The notes under the pieces: generated by a model
What the model saw: only the letters and a program-made list of their open reading frames with translations
Databases searched by the model: none
What the model was told of the DNA's origin: nothing
Position numbers and translations under genes: made by a program
Origin: Rhexocercosporidium sp. MPI-PUGE-AT-0058
Lineage: Eukaryota; Ascomycota; Leotiomycetes; Helotiales
Direction: 5' to 3'
Length of the DNA stretch: 64,000 bases
Assembly: GCA_020746875.1 (NCBI GenBank)
Contig: JAGTJL010000036.1
Coordinates: 124,001 to 188,000 of the forward strand
Shown: in pieces, positions 47,559 through 58,647 of the stretch
Layout of the letters: each line of letters starts with the position of its first letter
How positions within the stretch are numbered: the first letter of the stretch is position 1

Positions 47559-48998
47559 TCACCAAGTTACGCTCATCAATTCCGCGGACAGAACGAACCT
47601 CCCAGCGTCGACCAATTTTGAAATGTCGAGCCGATCCAAGTGGCCCTTATCACAACCTGCAAGAAGAGGGTTCGGCCCAGATGAGGTGAGTAGAAGCCTC
47701 CCAACTCCCTCTTCAAACACAGCTAACAGATCATCCAAGGAGGACTTGATCTTGAGATCCTCGGAATGACCTAAATTATGAAAGCCATCTATGATGCAGG
47801 TGCATCCGGGGATGGCCCTCAACAGCACTCGGATGAAAAGTATACATTCTGAAACGGAGTCTAGAGTCCCATTCAGCACTGCAAATTTCTCTTTCCTTGT
47901 CCAGCCATCGAGTATCGTGCCCGGTAGTAGTTGTTGCAACAGCTGGTAGATGAAGGAGTACACAAGTCCTACCAAGATGTCCTCCTCGGTATTTTGGCTA
48001 CCAGCATGATTGATGTGACGGCATGGGTATGCCGCAATTAGCCGGTGTCTTTTTCTAGCTGTATCAAAGACAATTGCGCTCAAAGTAGTTGATTTGGGTC
48101 CGAAAAGCCAGAGTCTCGAAAGACTTTGTTCAGATAACCAAGTTTTTAGCTTGCGGATAACGGAACCATCAACTTTCATCCTGCTGGCTTTGCCAGCGAA
48201 TTCCTCTGTCATGGACTCTTGAATATGAGGTTGAACCAGCAATATAGCGTCCGCAATATGAGACTGCACAACTTCATCGGTCTCTTCAGCTTTCACTTCG
48301 GATATCGTTCCCACACCGGCATCAGGTCCAAACTTCAACAGATTCCCCGCTGACATCTGTTGTAACTCCCACATATGCGTTAACAGACGATAAATCTCTC
48401 CAATTCCTTCTGAACTTGTATTCACGGCGCCGAGAATATCCGCATCTCTTTCCGCGGATTTCGACTCATGGAATTCGACCACATTGCTGTTTTCCAAGTC
48501 AACCTCGGCCAGCATCAAAAGCCGCCGTACGAGAGATCTCATCACTCACATAATTAATTTCGGATACAGCGCGCCCAGAACCGCAAAATGCGCCTCTATC
48601 GTCGTCCTCAACTTCAGCAAGTCCTCCCTTTCCACAAAATGCCACTTCAGCTTCTCATACTGTCGTTTAAACCAATCCCGCATTCTCTTCCCATCATCAT
48701 TCAAGCCCGAGTAATCCATCACCTTCTCCGTGAACTCTTTTATCAGAGGTTCCAAAGCTTCAATTGTTGGTCTGAATGTGCTGACTTGCTTCTCATTGAG
48801 GCCAGAAGCGGAAAGGCCATCTTCCTCTTCGGCTGCATATGAATGCAAAGCTTGGAGAGAGTTTGTTATTGGAGCTATGAAGGAAGATGCGCGTTTGTGA
48901 TCCGAGGGACTGCCTGTTGCAGAATTTAGTGCTTGAGTGATTTCAAGGAGGAGGTTGATGGCGGCTATGATGTCGCCGGCGCTCCATCCGAATGACAT
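47559..48998 (-). CDS. NLR-like protein with fungal N-terminal domain and degenerate NACHT
   Basis: Exons 48998-48550 and 48486-47559 give 458 residues. The N-terminal domain opens MSFGWSAGDIIAAINLLLEI, the start typical of the helical effector-type domain found before NACHT or patatin modules in fungi. The NTPase region is present but degraded at its key sites: the P-loop position reads LWLFGPKSTTLSAIV instead of G-x-x-G-x-G-K-T. The Walker-B position reads CTCIIDGFHNLG, where active proteins have several acids. It ends soon after RLLLTSSGPNP, with no repeat domain. This suggests a non-hydrolysing or regulatory NLR. The 63-nt intron begins GTGAGT, is a multiple of three and contains an in-frame TGA, so retention would truncate the protein. 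The gene faces the neighbouring HET gene head to head. Confidence 0.75.
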
Positions 48999-49294
48999 GT
49001 TTTAGTTGAGCGAAAGCGTGCTCTGGACGATTTTGAGTTGAAAGAGGTTTAAAATCAGGAAGGCAGGTGAGTTGTGTTGCTTGCCGGCTAATGGGGCTGT
49101 GCCGTGGGGTGTGGCTGCAGCTGGATGCCTAGTTGGATCGCTGCTGTAAAGCATCCTAGACCGTCCAATAGTAGATTAACATTCCGGTGAAGCTATATCT
49201 GAGACAAATTGGCCTCGCTACATCTCACAAGGACATCTCTCCTCGTTCTCAGAAATTACTGCAGCAATCACTCTTTCCGCGGACCCAAATCAAG
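48999..49294. promoter_or_regulatory. Short divergent promoter between NACHT-like and HET genes
   Basis: Only 296 bp separate the two start codons. The genes are therefore likely to share control elements. No specific site is identified. Confidence 0.5.
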
Positions 49295-50116
49295 ATGCGG
49301 CTTCTCGAGGCACGTTCGAAGCAGTTCGCGGAGTTTTTTGACCAAATACCACCCTACGCCATCCTATCACACACGTGGGGACCAAATGAGTTGACTTTCA
49401 AAGACGTGGAGCGGAACGGATATGTTCCGTCTCAGAAAATCGATGGCTGTTGTGAGCAAGCCTTAAAAGATGGCTTGAATTTTGTGTGGGTAGACACATG
49501 TTGCATCGACAAGAGCAGCAGCGCAGAGCTTTCTGAGGCTATCAACTCCATGTAGGATTGGTACCGCCGGAGCCAAGTGTGCTACGCATATCTTTCGGAT
49601 GTCCCTTCTGGCGTCAATGTGGAAGAGGAAGACTCGAGATTTTCTGAAAGCCGATGGTTCACTCGAGGGTGGACACTGCAGGAGCTGATAGCGCCAAAGA
49701 AAGTGAAGTTTTATGACGAATCGTGGAATTTCATTGGCCGAACGAGTGCGTCCGAGGATGATCAAGATTTCACAATGCTCCTGAGCCGGGTGACCCGGAT
49801 CGATGTCGAGATACTGGCAGATCGGAGGTCATTTAGCCAGTTCGGTGTGGCCCAGAGGATGAGTTGGGCAGCTTGCAGAACTACAACTAGGGTGGAGGAC
49901 ACAGCTTATTCTCTCCTCGGCTTATTCGGAATTAATATGCCACTACTCTACGGTGAAGGCAGTCGAGCTTTTCAACGGCTCCAGGAGGAGATTATCAAAG
50001 CTTCAGATGACGAGTCAATATTTGCTTGGGACTTTAACGAAACCCCCCGTCGACACGTAGCTCTATTCGCTGTCTCGCCGCGCAATTTCGCATCTTGCGG
50101 ACACATGGTGCCTTCC

Positions 50117-50123
50117 ATACTAG
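50117..50123 (+). repeat. Left target-site copy (ATACTAG)
   Basis: Direct copy of the 7-bp sequence at 53120-53126. It is directly adjacent to the left terminal repeat of the hAT element and lies within the HET coding sequence. Confidence 0.7.
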
Positions 50124-50139
50124 CAAGGTGGCCAATAAG
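50124..50139 (+). repeat. Left terminal inverted repeat (CAAGGTGGCCAATAAG)
   Basis: Exact inverted match to 53100-53115. Sub-terminal TAAGT and ACTTA words continue inside both ends. Confidence 0.93.
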
Positions 50140-53099
50140 TAAGTTGAGTTAAGCTGAATTAATAATCTGAGCTTTAAGACGTAAGTCATAAGTTAGGGCT
50201 AGGGCTACTAATAAGTAAGCTAGAAAATCTTCAGCTTATCAGTAGCTTATAAGTTGAAGTAATAAATATTCTCAATTATAGGGTTAGTTTAAGTAAGTTA
50301 AGGATACTAATTTAGGTTTTAAGAGGCTTACTTAATGGGGCTCCAGGCCTCTGGTTAGTTAAAATAACGTAACGAGAGCTTTTAATTAGCTAAATACTAT
50401 CAAAAAGCGATCAACGCCGCAACTTCGTGATCCTGCTCTTAATCCTTAATCGCGAGGTGTTTAATAATCTCACTATAATAGCTTCTTCTCACGCCTCACT
50501 TATAATTATTAACGATAGAGAACCTCGTGTATCTCTAGTAGTATTTACTACTACTTTAGTTAACCCTTTTGCGTCAATAATAGCTCCGTAAATTACTAAA
50601 GAACTAAGAGTATTGCGTAACCGCTGTTTCTGTCCTCCTCCTACCTACAACGATAAATACAACCCTATAAAGCCTCCTAGCCAACTAATTAAGGCCAACT
50701 ACTCTTCATACTATTATAAAGAGCCTCTTTTCGACAATAAGGAAACTAAACTATCGAGGTTTCTAACTAGTCACATTCTAGCGCCTATTAACAAAAGGAG
50801 AATATTGTCTTAGACATAAAAAATTAGCTACGCCTTGATTAATACTTTAAAGGCTTTAAAGCAGAAGATATAATGCTGTAAGCTTTTTAAGAAATCTCTA
50901 TTAACTTAATAGACTTAAACGTTAACTTTTACAAGCTACCACGATAAGAAATTCTCGAAAAACCGCGAATATCACTTTAACGCGAATACCCTTAATAATA
51001 CTATAATACACATATTAAAAACACATAATTTAGAAAAGGGAAGAAATACTTAAAGAATAAAAAGTAAGGAACTTGTCCTACAAGCTTTTAAAATCGTTAA
51101 TAAAGACTACGATCGAGTAATCCTATTTCGACAAAAGGAGTTTAAGAATACGTTTTTAAAATAGATTATTTACGATAACGTTAAACATAAGAAAGCGGCC
51201 TCTAAATAATTAAAAGGATGCTTTATTATTATTAATAAAAATACCGCTAACGTTATTCTAGACTCCTATTCGACGGTTAAGAATTAGATTCACGAGCTCT
51301 TTATATACTTCGAGCCATAAAAAATCAAAGAGATTCGCGACGCTAAATCACAAATGACTATTACTTTCGACAACTAGGGATTTAAACATAAGAAGATTAG
51401 CGTTCTTGGTGTTATTATTCATTTTATTAATACTAAATATAAAGCTGTAACACGCTCAATTAGGCTACTAATGCTTCTAAAGCATAAAAAGACTAGTATT
51501 AGTAAGTATATCTCTCTCTTCATCTTTCGTTATAAGATTAATAATATACAAATAAATATATAGTCCTTCTTTCACTCCTATAGCGATTTAATATTACCTC
51601 TACGAACCTTGGCTATTTCGTCCTTAATAACGCGCTTAATAATAATATAATACTTTAAGACCTTGCAAAGGCGATAGGGTTTAATCTTAAGCAAAAGAGG
51701 TTACGTTATATAGGCCATATTATTAACTTAATCGCCGGCATATACCTGTTTAGTTAAGATAAGGCTTCATTCGACGAAGAATATAAGAAAGCGGGTGTAA
51801 AAGATTATAGGAAGCTTTAGCGAAGGCGTAAAAAGGTTAGTAATCTTTACAACTTAGTTACATATATTATACCCTCCGGGAAGAGAACTAAGTTGTTTCT
51901 TGACCTTTAAAGTACGTTGAATATTAATGTAATAAAGGGAAAGAAGTAAAAATTAATTCTCGACGGGGGAGTACGCTAAAATGTTATATATTAGATGATC
52001 CGCCGTGGTCTTAAACTTTGTTAATCTCTTACTAAATATGCGGCTATGTTACACGTTTCCGCCGACCCCTTTGATTAAGAGATATTCGATAACGATTATT
52101 TGTTGAACGAGGAGTGGGACAGTCTCGGAATTATTAAGAACTAACTAGTACTACTGTTTTACCTTACTAAAGGACTGGAAGGCAATGCAAAGTTAATTAA
52201 AGGCGCCCTTTAACCTTCGTATAGCACTTTATAAGAAGCTTTAATTATATTAGAGTATATTATGGCATACTTCGAGACCTTAGAGAATCAATCAAAAGAC
52301 GGCGAATTTAACAACCACGAAGGTATACAATAATTGGTTACTTTAGCTTGGAATGCTTGCTAAAAGTGGTATAGAAAGACTAACAATTCGATTGCGTGGC
52401 AAGCCGCTATAGTGCTTTACCCCCGTTATAAGTGGACATACTTTAAGAAGAATTAGAAGGGGCCTTTTGTATTATACTTGATTACTGAAAAAGCATTCTT
52501 TAAGAAGTAGTAGGAAAATAAATATAAGAGGCAACCTACCTTTACTAATTCTCGTTTAACGCAATCGCTAAAGCCTGCGCCAGCGGCTACCTCTACAAAA
52601 ACTAATTATTTAAAGTCTATTCTCGACGCTACAGTGCCTCAACTAATAACTTATCGAGCTCTTGCAATTGGTGGTAAGAGAGACCAATATTAGTACTATT
52701 TGCAAGAGCTAACCATTGACTATTTAAGCTTAATAAAGTATTAGAAGCTTCACGTGGCCGAGTGGCCTTAGCTAACTCAAATGGCCTTTAATTTGTTAAT
52801 TATTCCTGTTATAAGCTCTAAGTGTAAGCGTGTTTTTTCGTCCTATACTAAACAGACTACTACAGAGAGTTCTAGCTTGTTTAAGGAAATGCTATGGCAT
52901 TAAGAGTACTTGAAAAATTAGCAAAATCGTAATGCTATTCAAATTGCGGGTGCTTTTAGTGCTGTATTATTAGATATTTAAATAAAGCCTTAACTTATTA
53001 GTAACTTATTAGTTAATCAATTAAAGTCGATCAGTTAGAGGTTTTCAAGTAAGTCAGTAAGTTGAGTTTTTTTTGGCTGACTTATGACTGACTTACTGA

Positions 53100-53115
53100 C
53101 TTATTGGCCACCTTG
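53100..53115 (-). repeat. Right terminal inverted repeat
   Basis: Inverse of 50124-50139, read CTTATTGGCCACCTTG on the + strand. Four extra bases (catg) lie between it and the right target-site copy. Confidence 0.93.
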
Positions 53116-53119
53116 CATG

Positions 53120-53126
53120 ATACTAG
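53120..53126 (+). repeat. Right target-site copy (ATACTAG)
   Basis: Second copy of the 7-bp flank. The bases next to it differ from the left side (GATACTAG here, CATACTAG there), so an original 8-bp duplication may have changed by one base plus a 3-bp footprint. Confidence 0.65.
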
Positions 53127-54097
53127 CAGGATTTAAACACTCTCATTATACCCTCACCAACAAGGGACTGTATATCCAAACCAGTCTTGAATACATTCCG
53201 ATTAATGGAGGAACAGCACTTGCTCTCCTGAATTGTGTAGAAAATGTAGCTGGAGAAGTTCTCGCCATAGCTCTGGTCCGGTCGAGGGAGAATGACATGA
53301 TTTTTTCCAGGCATTCTCAGATGCCTCCAATTCTAGTTCCATTGTACCTGTTCCGAGAGCCAGTAACCCATGTGTATATACACAGATCGATGGGGCACAA
53401 GGTGCATACCTTATTTTCCGGATTGAGGGTTCAGTATTTCTTCGGGGATGTGGACAGATACAGAATTCCAGAGTTCTACCCACCCAATTGGCGCGGGATA
53501 TTGACAGATGGGCCCTCGTTATGGCACCAACCGAAGAACCTAGAGACTGGCCGCCAGGATATTATATTCCTTGTCGACCACGCGGATTGGCCAGATTTTG
53601 CGGTGTGGCTCGACTACGGGTTTTCGTTGGAGAGGCACCTGCAGCCACAAAAACTCAAGTGCCGTGCAGCGTCTGTTGGGCCAGGCAAAACCCTTGCGGA
53701 AGTTGTCTTACATAGGAGAGGCTCGAGGAGCTCTCGCTCGGTAGGGCTAGCGATGGATTGGAAGGAAGCTCTTTACTGGGGAGATGTCGAATTGAGGTAT
53801 GAAGTCGGTAATGAGAAGAGGCCGCAGGGCGAGCTCTGGATTGCCCGCATTCATGTCAATCCAAAATCTCATGTTGAGAGTCGAGATTCTTCGGGAAATA
53901 CTAGCTTAGAAGGCTTAGCTGCACTAGAAGGCGTGTAGCTTTCCTTCTATCCAAAGGGGAGTTCATTAGTTCCTTCCGAGTTGAGGAAAATGAGAATACA
54001 CTGAATCACTGGTGACGTATACTCTCAATCAAACAGGCCAGCTTACAATAATTTTCTTCGAGCTTGTTTCAAGGTTGTTCAAGTTCTGAAGACTGTT

Positions 54098-57000
54098 CTA
54101 CTCCGCAATCCACCCCGAGTCATGCGCTCTAGCACTCTCAGACAACCCATCAATAGCCTTGATCGCATTCTTATATTGTGTCCTATTCTCTACCACCTTT
54201 CTCAGCAAATCAGCCGTGATATCAATCTCTTCATCTTCCTCTCCTCTAGCATGATATCGTGCGAGGTTGATCGCACTCTGAAGTACTATTGCCCCCATTA
54301 ATATTCGATCCGCTCCAAGTAGACTAGTAACTTACTATTCCTAATCTCCCTCCCATTCAAATTCAACCCCAACATCATCGGATCATTCTTCGCAAAATTC
54401 TGCGTCGAAGAAGGGATATTCAACCTCCTCACACCAGGTCGCAGTTTCCGTTGTTCACGTTCCAGCTTGTTAAAGAAGCCGTCCCAGACTTGGGGCCGGG
54501 AGGAGGGAGTGAGGGTTTTGTAGCCGAGGAAGAGGTGGATGCGCGATGTGAAGGCGGGGTCGATTGCCCCTGGGCGGTTGGTGGTCTAATTTTCAGATTA
54601 TCAGTAGAGGTTTGAGGCAGGGTAAATGGGAACTTTACCAGGAACATGGTGCCGGAGTAGTATTCCATTGTGCGGAGGAATGCTATTTTGTGTCAGAGAA
54701 GGCAAACTGTGCCGGTGGGGAGAGTGGATACCTGTTACAAGCGAGTTTCGAGATAAGTCTTCTTTTTCTCGACGCTCGAGGTAGATGTCTGCTTCGTCGA
54801 TCAGGACGATACCGTTCCAGGATGTGGCTCGGTCTAGCCACTTGGCTAGTTTTGCTTCCATTGTTGTTTCTTCTGTTCCCAGGTCTGCGACTGTTAATGA
54901 CAGCAAAGGTCTGTTGGTGTGCTTCGCAACACATTCTATTCTCTATCAGTTTGAATGATCTCTTCCGGGGCAAGAAAATACTTACCAACGGTAAAAGTCT
55001 TCCCAGTTCCAGGATGTCCTGTTTTCGTCAGACCTGTGGTTCTTGGAGCAAGTGGGAGTTTCAACAAACCATATAGCAGAATCACCTGACCACGCCCCTT
55101 TCCCTCGATAAATTCAGCATTCCATGAATCGATTGAGTCATCTCCAATCATGCCCATCAACATTTCTCGTTCACTCGGTTCCAAAACGACACGCTTCATA
55201 GCTTGTTTGTCCTCATCAACCGGATATACATATTTCATCTCGAAGATCACTAGCAGATGTCAGTCTCAAGCGCAAATATCCTGCAGGTACCATACTCCAC
55301 TCTTTCCTCTGCAGAGCAAAACCAAGGACGTGAGAACTAAACAGCAGTAGTTGGTCCGGAGTTGGCATGTTCCTCTCATTGCAAACCATATCATTGAACT
55401 TCGACCATCGTGGGCCACCGTCCAGATCCAAAGGCTTTGCAAAGTGTGTGTAGAAATCTGCTTCTTCATCTTCGGGAATTTGGCTCTTTTCAATCGGTTG
55501 CCATGCCCGTTGCTGCATCGCTGAACGAGGGGGATTATCTCGACTTGAGCCTCGTTTGGGGGCATAAGTCAGATAGCCGCTTGGATCAACCATTATCTCT
55601 CCATTATACTGAGTTTGATTGTTAGCAGTGAGATAATAGGTGTCTATGAGGCACATATACTGACCTGGACAAGATGATTCGCAATTACAGAACCAGAATA
55701 CCTCCTATGAGCAGGTAAACCACAGACGATCTTGAAATACTCAGCACCACGAGCAATAACCTCCTCCTCTACCCTTCCATCATCTTTCAGAAACTGTTTA
55801 GGGAAGATATTCAGCTCGTCGATTTTGCATAAGCCATTGTATCGATCAATTGTGAATTCGTGGGCTTGTCTAGTGAGGCGTTGTCCCGTGTATGCCAAGT
55901 TCCAGACCTGGATTGTCCACTTGTCTAAGGGCGAGACGCCGAAAGGATCCGGGGTGTGGTCAGCAGCCAGTACCACAAACCCTGCGAGATCCTTTCTGAC
56001 TCGAGCAAAGACTGTATCGCCTGGCTTGAAGAGAAGCCAGAGCATGTCGTAGGATGCGTAACCATTCTCGTAGTTTTGAAGCTCGGGTTCAATGACGCCT
56101 TCGTAGTGATCTTTGTAAGTTGGAGAGTTGAGCAAGATGTTAAGATGATTGTGGGTAGTTTCATCGCAAGTCACGGTGGTGAGAGACTCGTCAGCCTCAT
56201 CACCGAGGACAGCAGTCTTGTCTTCGTTGTTGTATGCCTCGGCAACTCTTTGAAGATCGTCATGGTAATGCACTAATACTCGATAGGGCTCTTTGAACAG
56301 AAGCTCTCTGCCTTGCAGATCATGGCCCGGGTAATACAGTACCAATTTCCGGAGGACGTTTTGGATGTGCGGAGACAGAATTCGAATATACGTTGGCTCG
56401 ATAACACGGGCGAAGAAATCCTCTCCTACAACAAAGGGCTCTGGGTCAGGATCTCGATTTGTTCCAAAAGTAGATCTGTGTTGGCTCTTTCTGTCCTTCA
56501 ATTTGTTTCCTTGGATGTAAAGCATGACATCCATTGGTGCATGTTCAGTGCGAGTATTTCCATGGCTCTCGATGAAGCCTTCAAAGGGTGTTGTTGAATA
56601 TCGGAGCAACTCCTCTTGTGTCAGAAGGTCTCGGCATGAGAGACGGTAGATGATTGTGGATGGGTCTCTCATTGCAGGGCCAGTGGATAGTCTGTGAGCT
56701 TTGTTGGATGGACTGGGTCCTCTGCTTGAACTACCTGGAGATAGGATGCTTTGGAGAAGAGTGGTCTTGTCTCGTAAGTCGTCCACAAGAGACTGTACAT
56801 CACTTCGGGAGCCTTCAAGAGCCGTCTTATCAACTTCGGGTTGAAATCGAATCTGCGGAGGTGTCGACGATGTGGCTGTTCTATCAATTTCATTGCTGAA
56901 TCGAACAAGTGATTTTGACGGTTGTTCCAACTGATCCTGTCCTTCAGCAGTTCTGAAGGATGTCCTCAGAGAAGGTGTGGTTTCGGGACCATTCACGTCT

Positions 57001-57737
57001 GGTAGTGTCGAAGATGGGGGAAGTGCTGGAGATACCTCAGCTAGAGTCGTGAGTGAGGATGGTGGCGGCCTTGGGGAAGGTCCTGGTTGGTCACTGGACC
57101 TTTGAGCCAGTTCTTCTTTCAAGCTTTTCATATCTTGCACGTCTTTCAATCCAAATCCTCGACGTTTGGTTTGTCTCCTTGAGGCTACCTTTTGACGTGA
57201 ATCCGAATCACTGGCGGAGGAGCCAGAGGCCGGGACATCTTGGCGCCGTCGTGGCCTTTCTCTCTCTCGATCTCTGTCTCGGTCTCTATCTCGGTCTCTG
57301 TCTCGTTCCCGCATATCACGACTTTCGTCATCATACCCTCTGTTGCGATAGAAATCGTCTCTCTCGTGCCTTTCTCTATCGGGTCTTCTGAAGTCGACGG
57401 AACGCCTCCTGTCCCTTTCCACGGGTGGCTTCTTGTCCCGATATGAGTCTGCAAGATCCAAGGCTGGAGGCTCAGGAGCTCGAGGGAGCCTGGAAGAAGA
57501 CAGCGTTGGCGACGTCAAAGGTCTGCCTGTGGGAGGTGGTCCTATCGTTCTAGATGTACGATGGGTTGTTGGGGTGTAGCCCTCTATTGATGTCGGTCGC
57601 ATTGCACTTATCACGGGCGGAGGCCCACGAGGCGGATAGATATCATTCATATCATTTGACGACGCTCGGAGAGCTCGAGGATCCATGGCGATGTACGGAG
57701 CGCTTGGTCGTTCGGAGTACCCGTATCGGTCAGCCAT
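54098..57737 (-). CDS. DUF7025-containing AAA+ ATPase
   Basis: Eight exons: 57737-55665, 55608-55296, 55249-55070, 55018-54986, 54935-54732, 54682-54639, 54585-54336 and 54285-54098. All introns are GT-AG and phases agree throughout, giving 1094 residues. The N-terminal 330 residues are disordered, with an Arg-Asp repeat tract (RDRDRDRDRE). The middle domain (VEPTYIRILSPHIQNVLRKL; FKPGDTVFARVRKDLAGFVV) is of the DUF7025 type that pairs with AAA modules in fungi. The AAA core has Walker A GHPGTGKT, Walker B IVLIDEADIYLERRE, and NRPGAIDPAFTSRIHLFLGY, where sensor and Arg residues sit. The lid region ends in SGWIAE. It probably remodels protein complexes. The substrate is unknown. The start is the MADRYGYS Met. 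The upstream in-frame GTG is not needed. Confidence 0.9.
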
Positions 57738-58127
57738 CTTTGGGAAGCCTGACACTCGATATGACCGTTGGCGGGTTGTTGGATTTGCAGCTCATGTAGA
57801 AATGTCGATGATTTCTGCATCTCTCATCAGGTTCGTCGTGATTTCGCAGCCTCACCGAGGCTCAGCCGCAAAATGGGGGCGGAGATCATCCAAAGGCCTC
57901 GTGCATGTCAGAGTGGTGCTGCCCTAATAAGCCTGAAATTATCGAATCACAGGCTGTCAGCATCATGCGTGCATCTGCAGCACCCGTTAGCTCTGACAGT
58001 GAGCCAGTCGCTGACTCGCTGAAGAGCCTGGGAGAATGAATGCGTGGGACGCCAAATTTCATTAAAATGGCAGGATTAGAGGAAGGTTGTCTTCTGGGGA
58101 CCACTTAATATTGGCAGAGAATAGAAA
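57738..58127. other. Divergent intergenic stretch
   Basis: 5' flanks of the AAA+ gene and of the small + strand ORF. No element identified. Confidence 0.4.
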
Positions 58128-58559
58128 ATGTTGAAAATTCGAGACTATCGACCTCTTCCTCTTCTTCCAGACCAGAACGGAACATTCAAACTCAAGGCAG
58201 ATATTGATGTGGAGGCTGAGGGACCGAGGATCCTGAGGCGCTTCACAGCTGCCTGTATCTCCGCCTCTAACCCATTCACACGATACGAGGAGGGCGATGA
58301 AATGTATGGGGAGTGGATGAATGTGTATGCGGAATGCGAGCGGATGGCCCTAGCACTCGATGTCTTGAAGCAGGGCGGGAAGTGGGTTGAGAGCAAGCCG
58401 TGGGAGGATGCGTTTAGGAACGAATGGCTGCTTGAGAACAAGGGGCTAGGGGAGCGGTGGGAGGAGATGTTTGTCCATGATGGGGGTGAGGGGGGAAAGG
58501 GGGAGGGCAGGAGTACATTGATGTTTCAGAGGTATGCTGTGGATTTGACGAGGGAGTAG
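58128..58559 (+). CDS. Unrecognised 143-residue protein
   Basis: A single frame starting MLKIRDYRPLPLLPDQNGTF. A helical middle (MYGEWMNVYAECERMALALD; WEDAFRNEWLLENKGLGERW) and Glu/Lys/Gly-rich end follow. The content looks like real coding sequence (few rare codons, amphipathic helices) but I recognise no domain. It could also be a 5' exon of something longer. It is directly upstream of the dead AAA copy. Confidence 0.5.
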   Translation: MLKIRDYRPLPLLPDQNGTFKLKADIDVEAEGPRILRRFTAACISASNPFTRYEEGDEMYGEWMNVYAECERMALALDVLKQGGKWVESKPWEDAFRNEWLLENKGLGERWEEMFVHDGGEGGKGEGRSTLMFQRYAVDLTRE

Positions 58560-58647
58560 AGGAGAGGAGACTTCCTACGAGAATGTTCAGGGAGCTGGGG
58601 GGTGATTGGCATCATTGGGATAGAAGGGCATCTATTTTCTCTGGAAA

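Larger units (their letters stand above)
50124..53115 (+). mobile_element. hAT-family DNA transposon, RIP-inactivated
   Basis: 2992 bp bounded by perfect 16-bp inverted repeats. The + strand reads as a hAT transposase with many stop codons. It includes TITFDN near 51365 (first catalytic Asp context), a G-V-I-I-H-F-I-N segment, and LRYIGHIINLIAGIYLF near 51700. WYRKTNNSIAWQAAIVLYPR and YKWTYFKK near 52370-52450 follow. The C-terminal dimerisation region, LTQMAFNLLIIPVISSKCKR followed by VFSSYTKQ, lies near 52770-52850, and the SKCKRVFS context is typical of hAT. The element is AT-rich with C-to-T/G-to-A type damage consistent with RIP. It cannot make a transposase. It sits inside the HET gene with a near-perfect 7-bp flanking duplication. 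Confidence 0.9.
49295..53938 (+). pseudogene. HET-domain protein split by a nonsense codon and a hAT transposon
   Basis: The reading starts MRLLEARSKQFAEFFDQIP with the HET signatures YAILSHTWGP, FVWVDTCCIDKSSSAELSEA, RWFTRGWTLQELIAPKKVKF, and VEDTAYSLLGLFGINMPLLY. A TAG at 49553-49555 interrupts it between INSM and DWYRRSQVCYAYL, within a strongly conserved stretch. Coding resumes in the same frame to about 50123. There a 2992-bp transposon is inserted. After it the gene continues in frame at 53120 with ILAGFKHSHYTLTNKGLYIQ and runs to 53938. If the transposon and one target copy are removed the halves join precisely (VPS-ILAGFKH). HET genes trigger incompatibility cell death on recognising non-self. 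This allele cannot make a full product. Confidence 0.88.

Noticed and set aside
47209..47769. 186-residue + strand ORF
   Set aside because: It overlaps the well-supported NACHT-like gene on the opposite strand and has no recognisable content.
49540..49560. Reading the HET TAG as part of an intron
   Set aside because: The conserved sequence continues directly on both sides in the same frame and no donor/acceptor pair fits.
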